The notes beneath the pieces were generated by a model. The model did no database searches. It saw only the letters and a program-made list of their open reading frames with translations, and had not been told where the DNA came from. Below are positions 1 through 8,455 of a stretch of 64,000 nucleotides of DNA, piece by piece. The stretch's first letter is position 1, and each line of letters starts with the position of its first letter. A program made the translations under genes and the position numbers. The stretch spans positions 1 through 64,000 of the forward strand of contig DLKC01000105.1 of assembly GCA_002478885.1 (NCBI GenBank), given 5' to 3'. This DNA comes from Chitinophagaceae bacterium UBA7600. GTDB lineage: Bacteria > Bacteroidota > Bacteroidia > Chitinophagales > Chitinophagaceae.

Positions 1-6
1 CAGCAA

Positions 7-50
7 AAGTGAGTGACACAACGATGCCCCATAGCAGCACTGGTGCCGGC
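7..50 (-). repeat. Intergenic repeat, subtype B
   Basis: Read on the minus strand it has a GCCGGC end, a 28-base spacer and the core GTTGTGTCACTCACTT; the last bases of the core are lost. It is one of about 30 related elements in this window (see findings). It lies upstream of the first gene and may continue a gap that starts outside the window. Confidence 0.75.
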
Positions 51-106
51 TAACTAATAATGTTTACAACAAAGTCGCTCGTCATTACAATCTCTATCAT
101 ATATAA

Positions 107-1801
107 ATGGTTACACAAATGATGAATAATAAAACAATAGCCCTTTTGCTGATGCTGGCAACCGCTTCGTCAAACCTGTTTTCTCAAACGTTGCCCGAGG
201 CTGTTACCAAAAAGATCGATAGCATTTTCTCGAAATGGAATAAGGACAACAGCCCTGGCTGTACCGTTGGCATCGTAAGAAACGACTCATTGATTTTTGC
301 AAAAGGCTACGGCATGGCCAACCTGGAATATGCTATTCAAAACAAACCCGAAACGCCTTATCATATGGCTTCGGTTTCCAAACAGTTTACAGCGTTTTCT
401 ATTGTGCTTTTGGCAAAACAAGGCAAGCTGAACATTAATGACGATGTGCGTAAATGGCTTCCCTGGTTTCCGGATCTGAAAGAAAAAATAACCATCCGTA
501 ACCTGCTCAACCATACGAGTGGCATAAGAGACCAATGGCAACTGCTGGCAATAGCCGGTACAAGGCTCGACGATGTTATTACACAGGATCAGGTCATTAA
601 AATACTCAGCAAACAACAAGCCCTGAATTTTAAACCCGGCGATAAATACAGCTATTCAAACAGCGGCTTTACCATGCTGGCAGAAATTGTAAAAGCTGCA
701 AGTGGACAAACCCTGCGGCAGTTTACAGACTCCGCGATCTTTAAACCATTGGGCATGACAAGCACCCATTTTCACGACGATTACACCGAAATGGAGCCCA
801 ACCGGTCTTATAGTTACGAGCGCATCGACAGTACTCATTTTTCAAATGCTGTTCTCAGTTATGCTGTTGCAGGCGCAACAAGCCTTTTTACCAACATCAA
901 CGACATGAGTAAATGGGTCATGAATTTTTACGAGCACAAATTGGGAGATCAAAAAGACATCGACCAACTCACGCAAAATGGCAAATTGAACAACGGTAAA
1001 GAAATAAGTTATGCCCTCGGCATTGTAAACGATAAATGGAACGGATGGCGGCAATACTCCCATAGTGGCGGGGACGCGGGTTACAGAACGTACGTCTCCG
1101 TTTTCCCAGATCTGAAAATGGGTTTTATCGTGTTTAGTAATCTCGGTGACTTCAACCCGGCCGATGGCGTTTATGAAATGGCTGGCCTTTTTATAAAAGA
1201 TACTGCAGCAAAAGCAGTGTCGTCAAAAGCACCTGCGAGAGACAGTGTTGCCGCCTTGCTGAAAGATACCGCCTACCTGAAACCTTTTGCCGGCGACTAT
1301 ATCGGTGACGATGGCCTGCCTTTTAACTTTGATCTCAAAAACAACAGGCTTTACTACCGCATATATGCTGAAAACAACTTTCTGATAAAAGAATCTAAAG
1401 ACACCTTCTCTATTCCGCAGGCACCGGAAATTAAATTTATTTTCTCGCTGAAAGGAAATGATACAACAGTTGACATACTCACGGCCGACCAGGCTTACCA
1501 TCTTCGCAAGTATATCAGTGACACCTCAAAACCCGATGAAGTCTTGAAGAAGTATACCGGTACTTATTATTCCCCCGAACTGGATTGCAGGTATGGCATC
1601 ATTTTAAAAGACCACCAGTTGGTATTGACCAACGCAAAATACAACGATACAAAACTTACCCTGGTAGGCACCGACCACCTGGCAGATGATTACTGGTGGA
1701 TCAATCATCTCATGATGCTCAGGGACAGCAGGAATAACATTACGGGCTTTGAAGTCAACTCAGGGAGAATCATGCACGTAAGATTTAATAAAATCGAATA
1801 A
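107..1801 (+). CDS. Serine hydrolase, class C beta-lactamase / PBP-like, exported
   Basis: A 564-residue protein with an N-terminal signal (about residues 1-26, ending near FSQ) and a beta-lactamase class C fold at about 30-365. Active-site motifs are visible: SxxK at S89-V-S-K92, YxN at Y183-S-N185, and H319-S-G in the third motif. Residues about 375-564 form a beta-rich tail typical of Bacteroidota homologues (DUF3471-like region). The family includes esterases, D-aminopeptidases and peptidoglycan-active enzymes, so the substrate is unknown; periplasmic action follows from the signal. ATG codons at 119 and 122 are equally possible starts. It stands alone, followed by an intergenic repeat. 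Confidence 0.85.
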   Translation: MVTQMMNNKTIALLLMLATASSNLFSQTLPEAVTKKIDSIFSKWNKDNSPGCTVGIVRNDSLIFAKGYGMANLEYAIQNKPETPYHMASVSKQFTAFSIVLLAKQGKLNINDDVRKWLPWFPDLKEKITIRNLLNHTSGIRDQWQLLAIAGTRLDDVITQDQVIKILSKQQALNFKPGDKYSYSNSGFTMLAEIVKAASGQTLRQFTDSAIFKPLGMTSTHFHDDYTEMEPNRSYSYERIDSTHFSNAVLSYAVAGATSLFTNINDMSKWVMNFYEHKLGDQKDIDQLTQNGKLNNGKEISYALGIVNDKWNGWRQYSHSGGDAGYRTYVSVFPDLKMGFIVFSNLGDFNPADGVYEMAGLFIKDTAAKAVSSKAPARDSVAALLKDTAYLKPFAGDYIGDDGLPFNFDLKNNRLYYRIYAENNFLIKESKDTFSIPQAPEIKFIFSLKGNDTTVDILTADQAYHLRKYISDTSKPDEVLKKYTGTYYSPELDCRYGIILKDHQLVLTNAKYNDTKLTLVGTDHLADDYWWINHLMMLRDSRNNITGFEVNSGRIMHVRFNKIE

Positions 1802-1820
1802 TGCGCCTGAGTTCTTTGTT

Positions 1821-1865
1821 CCCGGCCACAGCGCTGCATGCAGCTTTACTTGCGTCGCACGCTTC
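1821..1865 (+). repeat. Intergenic repeat, subtype A
   Basis: CCCGGCC end, spacer, then TTGCGTCGCACGCTT, which matches the subtype A core except for its last bases. It sits directly downstream of the serine hydrolase, in the sense direction. Confidence 0.8.
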
Positions 1866-2067
1866 AGCGTCCATAGCTTTATTCAACAACATTTTTAACA
1901 AAGACTGTATGGGCTGATGCACCAACCAGCCATTAAACACAACAAAAACAACCTTGGGAAATTTGTTCTCCGGCATTCATTCTTAATTGTTCACTGTTCT
2001 TTGTTCATTAACTTGCAGCGGCTTATTCCATCATATTATAGAGCCCTCAACAGTAAAAAAACAACCA

Positions 2068-2355
2068 ATGAAGTTTACTGCATCACGACTGTCCGAAGGC
2101 AATAAAGTATTTCCGGCAGAGATTACGCTGGAAGAAACCGGGCTTGAAGTGAAGATACCGGGACTGTTTAGCGGCGATACAAAATTTATCAGCTACGACA
2201 GTATCTCTGCCGTAGAGGTCAACACACCCATGATTGGCTATTCAACACTTACTTTTTTCCATAGCGGCAATAAAGTAACAGCACACGGTTTTACCAGGGC
2301 CGACACAGAACTGATAAGGGAAGAGATAGAAAAAAGAAGAGTAGCCAGGAAATAA
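2068..2355 (+). CDS. Small PH-like domain protein
   Basis: A 95-residue soluble protein. The pattern of beta strands followed by a final helix (DTELIREEIEKRR) and the text 'LEETGLEVKIPGLFSGDTKFISYDS' shortened here to its key part, FISYDSIS, resemble bacterial PH-like proteins in which a small charged beta barrel ends in one helix. The ATG at 2068 is preferred because the in-frame upstream extension is compositionally unlike protein and overlaps intergenic DNA. Function unknown; no signal or membrane segment. It is a single gene, 236 bases before the ABC exporter operon. Confidence 0.6.
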   Translation: MKFTASRLSEGNKVFPAEITLEETGLEVKIPGLFSGDTKFISYDSISAVEVNTPMIGYSTLTFFHSGNKVTAHGFTRADTELIREEIEKRRVARK

Positions 2356-2591
2356 ATCTGGTGCCTTTACTTTGTGTTGAAATAAACAAGCAAAGGACAA
2401 ACATTATAAGGTAACCGCGGCGCCGCCAATTACCCTGCCGGCTTTCAGAAGCAGCCCGCATTTCAACAAACAGGTTTTATTTACCAACTCAACCTTTCAA
2501 TTTTATTTTAGGCATCGGTCAACATAAAGTTGCGGTCGCTGCTTATCTTGCTTTTGTTTAATTTTTCAGTACTCATCTCAACGCCGGCAAA

Positions 2592-4346
2592 ATGACAAAA
2601 AAGACAAAGCCTACCAACAATAATATCAAAAAAGGACCGGGAGTTTTCAGTCTGCTAAAACCATACCGCGGAATGGTTTTGCTCTTACTGCTGTTTGCCT
2701 TACTAAGCAACGGCATCAACCTGGCATTACCGAAAATCGTTGGCAACGGCATTGATGCATGGCCAAAGAATTATGTACTGGTACAGGTACTCACCGAATT
2801 TCTTTCTGCCGCAGTTATCATTTTTATTTTTACGTACCTGCAGGGCATTTTGCAAGTGCGCACTTCGGAAAAAGTGGCACGGGACCTTCGCACACAACTG
2901 GCATACAAGATATCCGTTCAAAGCCATGCGTGGGTGGAAGTATCAAATCCTTCAAAACTGCTGACCAATCTAACTGCCGATGTAGATTCAATAAAAATGT
3001 TTGTGTCGCAGGCCATCGTGTCTATAGCGTCTTCCGTTATCATTATTATCGGTGCCTGCATTATGCTGTTCTCCATCAACTGGAAACTGGCACTTGTAAT
3101 TGTGGCCATCATACCCATCATCGGGGGGGCTTTCTTTTTTGTGCTAAAAAAGGTGAGGGTAATATTCCTGCAGAGCAGGCAGGTGATCGACAGGCTGAAT
3201 AAGGTCATCAACGAGAGCATTCTCGGTGCGGCAATCATCAGGGTCATCAACTCCCAGCAACCTGAATATGAAAAATTCCTCGAGGCCAACACAAAAGCAA
3301 AAAGCCTTGGCCTAAGCATTCTGCGCCTTTTTGCGGGCCTGATACCCGTTATCATTTTTACCTCAAATATGGCAGGACTCTCCATCCTGGTCATCGGGGG
3401 AAAATTTGTAATAAACGGCAGCATGTCCCTGGGCGATTTTGCAGCCTTCAGCAGCTATCTTTCCCTGCTCATTTTTCCTATACTCGTTATAGGTTTCATG
3501 AGCAACATCATTGCCCAGGCCAGTGCCAGTTACCAGCGCATAAAAGCAGTGCTGGATGTGCCTGACATACCCGATGAAGGCACCCACGCCGAAACGCTGA
3601 AAGGAAATATCGAGCTCAAAGATGTATCGGTAACACACGGACAAAAACCTGTATTGCAGCATATCAGCCTTTCTGTCCCCGGTGGCTCCACGCTGGCCGT
3701 GATTGGCCCCACCGCCGCAGGCAAAACACAATTGCTTTACCTGCTCACAGGCCTGGTAAAACCAACTACGGGCAGCATCCTTTTCGATGATATTGATCTA
3801 AACGCCTACAACAAGGAAAACTTTTATAGCCAGGTAGGCTTTGTATTCCAGGACAGCATCATGTTTAACATGACCATCCGGGAGAACATTGCGTTCAGCA
3901 ACAGCGTTACAGATGAATCACTGGCCAGGGCAATTGCAACTGCCGAACTGAAAGACTTTATCGATTCGCTGCCGGGGAAGTTAGACAGCGTCGTTTCCGA
4001 AAGAGGCACCAGCCTTTCCGGAGGCCAAAAACAACGAATGATGCTCGCCCGTGCATTGGCCATCAATCCTAAAATATTGCTGCTCGACGATTTCACCGCC
4101 CGGGTCGATACCAACACCGAAATGAAAATATTGAAAAACCTGCGGGAGAATTATCCCGGTATCACACTCATCTCGGTTACACAGAAAATTGCCACAGCAG
4201 GCAATTTCGACAAGATAATCGTGCTTATGGAAGGTGAAATAGTGGCTACCGGCGTGCACAACGAACTAATGAAACAAAGTCCTGAATACATACAGATATT
4301 TAACTCACAGCAGAGCACCAGCAATTATGAATTACAACCTGAATGA
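2592..4346 (+). CDS. ABC exporter half-transporter, degenerate-site subunit
   Basis: A 584-residue fused membrane-ATPase subunit: six transmembrane segments at about 28-310, nucleotide-binding domain at about 340-570. Walker A is GPTAAGKT at about 372-379 and the signature LSGGQ at about 475-479 is intact. The residue after Walker B is Asp rather than Glu (LLLDD, about 496-500) and the switch histidine is Gln (Q531). That is the pattern of the degenerate-site partner in heterodimeric exporters such as TM287/TM288 and BmrC/BmrD. It overlaps the next gene by 20 bases, so the two are translationally coupled. Likely a multidrug or lipid exporter of the inner membrane; substrate unknown. Confidence 0.9.
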   Translation: MTKKTKPTNNNIKKGPGVFSLLKPYRGMVLLLLLFALLSNGINLALPKIVGNGIDAWPKNYVLVQVLTEFLSAAVIIFIFTYLQGILQVRTSEKVARDLRTQLAYKISVQSHAWVEVSNPSKLLTNLTADVDSIKMFVSQAIVSIASSVIIIIGACIMLFSINWKLALVIVAIIPIIGGAFFFVLKKVRVIFLQSRQVIDRLNKVINESILGAAIIRVINSQQPEYEKFLEANTKAKSLGLSILRLFAGLIPVIIFTSNMAGLSILVIGGKFVINGSMSLGDFAAFSSYLSLLIFPILVIGFMSNIIAQASASYQRIKAVLDVPDIPDEGTHAETLKGNIELKDVSVTHGQKPVLQHISLSVPGGSTLAVIGPTAAGKTQLLYLLTGLVKPTTGSILFDDIDLNAYNKENFYSQVGFVFQDSIMFNMTIRENIAFSNSVTDESLARAIATAELKDFIDSLPGKLDSVVSERGTSLSGGQKQRMMLARALAINPKILLLDDFTARVDTNTEMKILKNLRENYPGITLISVTQKIATAGNFDKIIVLMEGEIVATGVHNELMKQSPEYIQIFNSQQSTSNYELQPE

Positions 4347-6090
4347 AATTGCTGCAACACAGCAGAAAAAGTCAACAATGGGCGGACTGCGAAAGCTGCT
4401 CCTGCTCATCAAAGAGGAAAATAAAAACCTCCTGATGGCACTCGCGGCTATCCTCACCAATGCCGGCCTCAACCTGTTGGGTCCCTTTATCATCGGGTAT
4501 GTCATCGACCACTACGTGGTAAAAAAAGATTACAACGGAGTGCTACTGTGGGCCGGCATTCTGCTCGCTATGTACGTGCTCGCTGCTATTGCAGGTTACC
4601 TGCAATCAAGATTAATGGGTGGCGTAGGGCAGCGCATGCTGTTTAAACTGCGTAACAGCATTTTTAACAAACTGCAGGAACTGCCCGTGGATTTCTTTAA
4701 CCAGAATAAAGCCGGCGACCTTATATCAAGAGTCAATAACGATACCGATAAAATAAACCAGTTTTTTTCACAGTCGTTAATGCAGTTCATAGCCACCCTT
4801 GTTACCATGACTGGGGCGGGCATCTTCCTGCTCAGCATCAACCTGGAGTTAGGGCTTGCCACGTTGGTACCGGCCGTGTTCATTTTTCTTTTTACCAAAT
4901 TCGCTTCGCCATGGATCAAAAAAAGAAATGCCAGCAGTATGCAGCGTACCGGTGCGCTCAGTGCCGAGATCCAGGAGAGCCTGCACAACTTCAAAGTGAT
5001 AATCGCCTTTAACCGCCGCGACTATTTCCGCAACCGCTTCAATGAAGCCAACACCAGCAACTATGCCAGCGCCATCGCCGCCGGCATTGCCAATAACGTC
5101 TTTATCCCGGTGTATGGCTTCTTTGCAGGCACCGCGCAACTTATCGTACTAACCTTTGGCATCTACCTGATTTCCACCGGTCGTTTTTCCATTGGTTTGC
5201 TCGTCAGCTATCTTGCCTACGCAACAAATTTTTATAACCCACTGCGCCAGCTCGCGGCTTTATGGACAGGCTTCCAGGTTGCCATGGCGGGTTGGGACCG
5301 GATCTCTTATATGCTTAACCTCTCCACCAATTTGCCCGTGATCGCCGGCACCGGAAAAGAAGACAGTAACGACGCGATCATGGAATTTCGCAATGTTTCT
5401 TTTGGATATACAGAAGGCAAGGAAATCCTGCACCATATCAGCTTCTCGCTGCAGCGCGGCAAAACCTATGCACTGGTGGGGCCAACAGGTGGCGGTAAAA
5501 CAACCACAGCTTCACTGATAGCAAGATTATACGACCCGGTAAAAGGTGAGGTCTTGCTCGACGGCCGGGACATTCGCAGTTATGAGCCGGCAGAACGTAG
5601 CAATAAAATCGGATTTATTTTGCAGGAACCATTCCTGTTCACCGGCACGGTAAGGGAAAATATTTTTTACAGCAACGAGGCTTATAAAAATTTCAGCAAC
5701 GAAGCACTCGAACAAACAATACAGGCTGCCGGGTTGCAAACCCTGCTGGGCATTTTTGAAAAAGGGCTCGACACAGAAATAACCTCCGGAGCTGAAAGTA
5801 TCAGCCTTGGCCAGAAACAGCTGATCGCCTTTATGCGTGCCGTATTGCGCAATCCAGATTTACTTATTTTAGATGAAGCAACAGCCAACATCGACACAAT
5901 AACCGAACAGATTTTGCAGGATATTCTAAACAAGCTGCCGGCAACTACAACCCGCGTTATTATCGCACACCGCTTAAACACCATTCAAAACGCCGACGAG
6001 ATATTTTTTGTGAATGCAGGTGAAATAATCAGGGCGGGATCCTTTGATCATGCGGTGGATATGTTGCTGCACGGTGAAAGGGAAAGCTAA
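4327..6090 (+). CDS. ABC exporter half-transporter, catalytic-site subunit
   Basis: A 587-residue half-transporter with six membrane helices (about 35-320) and a nucleotide-binding domain (about 350-580). Walker A GPTGGGKT (about 385-392), Walker B plus catalytic glutamate (LILDEAT, about 513-519) and switch histidine H548 are canonical, but the signature is ISLGQ (about 492-496) instead of LSGGQ. This is complementary to its partner: the one consensus ATP site would use this Walker A/B with the partner's LSGGQ. It starts inside the end of the preceding gene. Together they should form a heterodimeric exporter. Confidence 0.9.
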   Translation: MNYNLNEIAATQQKKSTMGGLRKLLLLIKEENKNLLMALAAILTNAGLNLLGPFIIGYVIDHYVVKKDYNGVLLWAGILLAMYVLAAIAGYLQSRLMGGVGQRMLFKLRNSIFNKLQELPVDFFNQNKAGDLISRVNNDTDKINQFFSQSLMQFIATLVTMTGAGIFLLSINLELGLATLVPAVFIFLFTKFASPWIKKRNASSMQRTGALSAEIQESLHNFKVIIAFNRRDYFRNRFNEANTSNYASAIAAGIANNVFIPVYGFFAGTAQLIVLTFGIYLISTGRFSIGLLVSYLAYATNFYNPLRQLAALWTGFQVAMAGWDRISYMLNLSTNLPVIAGTGKEDSNDAIMEFRNVSFGYTEGKEILHHISFSLQRGKTYALVGPTGGGKTTTASLIARLYDPVKGEVLLDGRDIRSYEPAERSNKIGFILQEPFLFTGTVRENIFYSNEAYKNFSNEALEQTIQAAGLQTLLGIFEKGLDTEITSGAESISLGQKQLIAFMRAVLRNPDLLILDEATANIDTITEQILQDILNKLPATTTRVIIAHRLNTIQNADEIFFVNAGEIIRAGSFDHAVDMLLHGERES

Positions 6091-6102
6091 AAAAAATTTG
6101 TA

Positions 6103-6180
6103 CCGGGCTTTTGCTTTATCAGGAGGTTTTCCCGCGATTGTTCCGGGAGGAACGATCCGGGATCGCACGTTTGTGCGGGC
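6103..6180 (+). repeat. Intergenic repeat, subtype C
   Basis: CCGGGC end at about 6103, then GGGAGGAACGATCCGGGATC followed by GCACGTTTGTGC. Subtype C shares the GTCGCACACTTGT right end with subtype A but has its own GGAACGATTCGGG middle. It follows the ABC operon in the sense direction. Confidence 0.75.
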
Positions 6181-6257
6181 ATATTTCAACTCGCCAAATA
6201 CAACTGAACGAACATCAGCCGCGACAGTCTTTTTAAATGCTCCGCAATGAACCGGGC

Positions 6258-6305
6258 GTACAAGTGAGTGACACAACTGGCGAGGAGCAGTGTTACAACT
6301 GCCGG
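6258..6305 (-). repeat. Intergenic repeat, subtype B
   Basis: Minus-strand copy with the complete subtype B core GTTGTGTCACTCACTTGTAC (6258-6277) and a CCGG end near 6305. With the subtype C copy at 6103-6180 it faces core to core, and each is in the sense direction of the gene it follows in this convergent gap. Confidence 0.85.
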
Positions 6306-6317
6306 TAAAAAAATCTG

Positions 6318-7727
6318 CTAGTTACTTGCGGATTGTTTCATCCATTTTTGAAGATTGCCCAACCCGTCATAAGCCGCATATTTATACGAATCTGACAAAG
6401 TTGGGTAATTGTAAACCGCATCAATAAACGCATCGATCGTTTCATTATGCGACACCACATGCGCGGCAATATGGATGAGTTCGGATGCCTGTTCGCCAAT
6501 GATGTGCGCACCAAGCAATCGCTTGTTTTCAGGGCTAAAAATGAGCTTGATCATGCCGTTTACCTCGCCGATAATTTGCCCACGTGCACTGTTCTCAAAA
6601 GATGCACGGCCAACGAGGTAAGGCATATTTTTTTGAAGGCATTCTTCTTCGGTAAATCCTACCGACGCGATTTCGGGAATAGAATAAATAGCGAGCGGTA
6701 AAGTACAGGACAGCCTTTCTTTATATCGCAGGTCGAATGCATGCACCATCGCAACCCGCGCCTGTTCCATAGAAGTTGATGCCAGTGCGGGAAAGCCAAT
6801 AACATCACCCGCGGCATAAATATTCGGTACAGAAGTCTGGTATTTGTCGTTAACGATGATCACTCCCCTGTTGCCGGTTTGCACACAAGCATTTTCCAAA
6901 CCCAGGTTTTGTACATTGCTTTGGCGGCCTGCCGCGATAAGGGCAATTTCAAATTCACAGGCACCTCTTTTTTCAAGCGTTACCTGTACACGGTCGCCAG
7001 GGCTTTTGATCGTGGTCATGCGGTCGTCCAGGATAAAGCGGAGCCCAAGCTTTTCAAGCTGCTTTATCAACCGGCCACTGATCTCGTGGTCGGCAAAAGA
7101 AAGTATTTGTCCACGCGGCTCCAGCAATGTAACCTGCACACCCAGGGCGGTAAAGACTGAGGCATATTCTGTTCCGATAACCCCACCCCCGACAACGAGC
7201 ATCGTTTTTGGAATGCGTTCCATGCTGAGTATATCGTCGGAGTCGTAAATCAGTTTTGCATCAAATGGAATATCACGGGGACGCAATGGTGAGGAGCCTG
7301 TAGCGATTAGTATAATTGCGGCGCCAAGTTCAGTTGTTTCATCGCCGTTACGAACAGTGACAGTATGCGCATCTTTTAAATAAGCCTCGCCTTTAATGAC
7401 CTGGATATTGTGCCTTGCGAGGTTATTGTTGATGATGCGCCATTCGTTCTCAACAACGATTTGTTTACGATGCATGAAGTCCTCAACAGTGAGGTTCTCT
7501 TTGAGCGAATAGTCAATACCATACAGCCCACGTTGCCTTATGCCGGAGAAATACAGCGCTGTTTCTCTCAGCGTTTTCGATGGCACCGTACCGGTGTTAA
7601 TACCCGCTCCGCCAACCTGCGCTGCTCTTTCTATAACTGCAACACGTTTACCAAAATAGGCGGCCTGCGCAGCACCTTTTTCGCCTGCGGGGCCCGACCC
7701 GATAACAATGAGATCAAAATGTTCCAT
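6318..7727 (-). CDS. sthA: Si-specific NAD(P)+ transhydrogenase-like flavoprotein
   Basis: A 469-residue flavoprotein of the pyridine nucleotide-disulfide oxidoreductase fold. It has an N-terminal FAD dinucleotide motif (GSGPAGEKGA, about 10-19), a central NAD(P) Rossmann motif (VGGGVIGTEYA), a second FAD motif ending in AAGDV, and a C-terminal dimerisation domain. The stretch GINTGTVPSKTLRE is that of soluble transhydrogenases. The cysteine found at this place in relatives is Gly here, so no redox disulfide can form, arguing against lipoamide or mercuric reductase. Cytosolic; expected to balance NADH and NADPH. It converges with the ABC operon. Confidence 0.8.
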   Translation of the reverse strand: MEHFDLIVIGSGPAGEKGAAQAAYFGKRVAVIERAAQVGGAGINTGTVPSKTLRETALYFSGIRQRGLYGIDYSLKENLTVEDFMHRKQIVVENEWRIINNNLARHNIQVIKGEAYLKDAHTVTVRNGDETTELGAAIILIATGSSPLRPRDIPFDAKLIYDSDDILSMERIPKTMLVVGGGVIGTEYASVFTALGVQVTLLEPRGQILSFADHEISGRLIKQLEKLGLRFILDDRMTTIKSPGDRVQVTLEKRGACEFEIALIAAGRQSNVQNLGLENACVQTGNRGVIIVNDKYQTSVPNIYAAGDVIGFPALASTSMEQARVAMVHAFDLRYKERLSCTLPLAIYSIPEIASVGFTEEECLQKNMPYLVGRASFENSARGQIIGEVNGMIKLIFSPENKRLLGAHIIGEQASELIHIAAHVVSHNETIDAFIDAVYNYPTLSDSYKYAAYDGLGNLQKWMKQSASN

Positions 7728-8017
7728 ACGATACTTTAAGCCTGCTTTATAACATACGATGCTTCTTTGCAGCCACTCCAGGTTTCCTCAAAGATGGCTG
7801 ACGGAAAATGCCTGCAATGTTACAATGCTTAAACGTGATATGAACACCTGTTAAAAAAAGTATTGCTTAAAGATGGACAAAACGAACGGAGCATTGAGAC
7901 ATGAAATTGGGTTATAGCTGTATAACAGGGCATGCCTTATTGCAGCACTTGCCAGGCGATCAACCATTTGTCGCTATATGGGCATACCGGTTGTAAAAAC
8001 CAATAAGAAAAGTTTAA

Positions 8018-8353
8018 TTATTCCCTGGATTCTTCGAGGTTATCGTGGTTATCACCGCCGATACTGTAATGATTATTTTCCTCGTCTTCTTCCCCGATGG
8101 CTTCGTCACTGTCGTCCAGTTCAGCACCGGGTATATCCAGGTCGCTGCCCGATACATCGTCTTCAAAACTCTTTTCATTCATGGCGCCTTCTTCATCGCC
8201 GTTGTCTTTGATAATGGAATTATCATCGGGGTTAATGTGCTGTACCTTTTTGCTTTTGTTGTAGATGTCTTCTTCGGAGGGATATTGCAGCGATGCAGGC
8301 AAACTGTTATCAGCATTTTTGTCTTTATCCTTCGGCAATTCGTTCTTTTTCAT
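8018..8353 (-). CDS. Acidic hypothetical protein
   Basis: A 111-residue, very hydrophilic protein rich in Asp, Glu, Asn and Ser, with no hydrophobic core, signal or cysteine; the C-terminal half is strongly acidic (DDSDEAIGEEDEEN). It looks intrinsically disordered. I recognise no family. The reading frame is supported by its biased composition, an ATG start and lack of competing frames. It is isolated, 102 bases from the cyclase gene on the same strand, and the 290 bases to its right hold nothing I can identify. Confidence 0.55.
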   Translation of the reverse strand: MKKNELPKDKDKNADNSLPASLQYPSEEDIYNKSKKVQHINPDDNSIIKDNGDEEGAMNEKSFEDDVSGSDLDIPGAELDDSDEAIGEEDEENNHYSIGGDNHDNLEESRE

Positions 8354-8455
8354 ATGCTGCTATTTTATCGATGATGGATATTGTCACATGGTAAGTTACT
8401 GAATAATGCCCGTGAAACCAGCAAATATTTTAGAGGCGGGGCAGCTTTGTTTTAC

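Noticed and set aside
2395..2470. GC-rich stretch before the ABC operon as another repeat copy
   Set aside because: It has GCCGGC-like text but no recognisable core of any subtype.
6318..7727. Dihydrolipoamide or mercuric reductase
   Set aside because: The two redox cysteines needed for these enzymes are absent.
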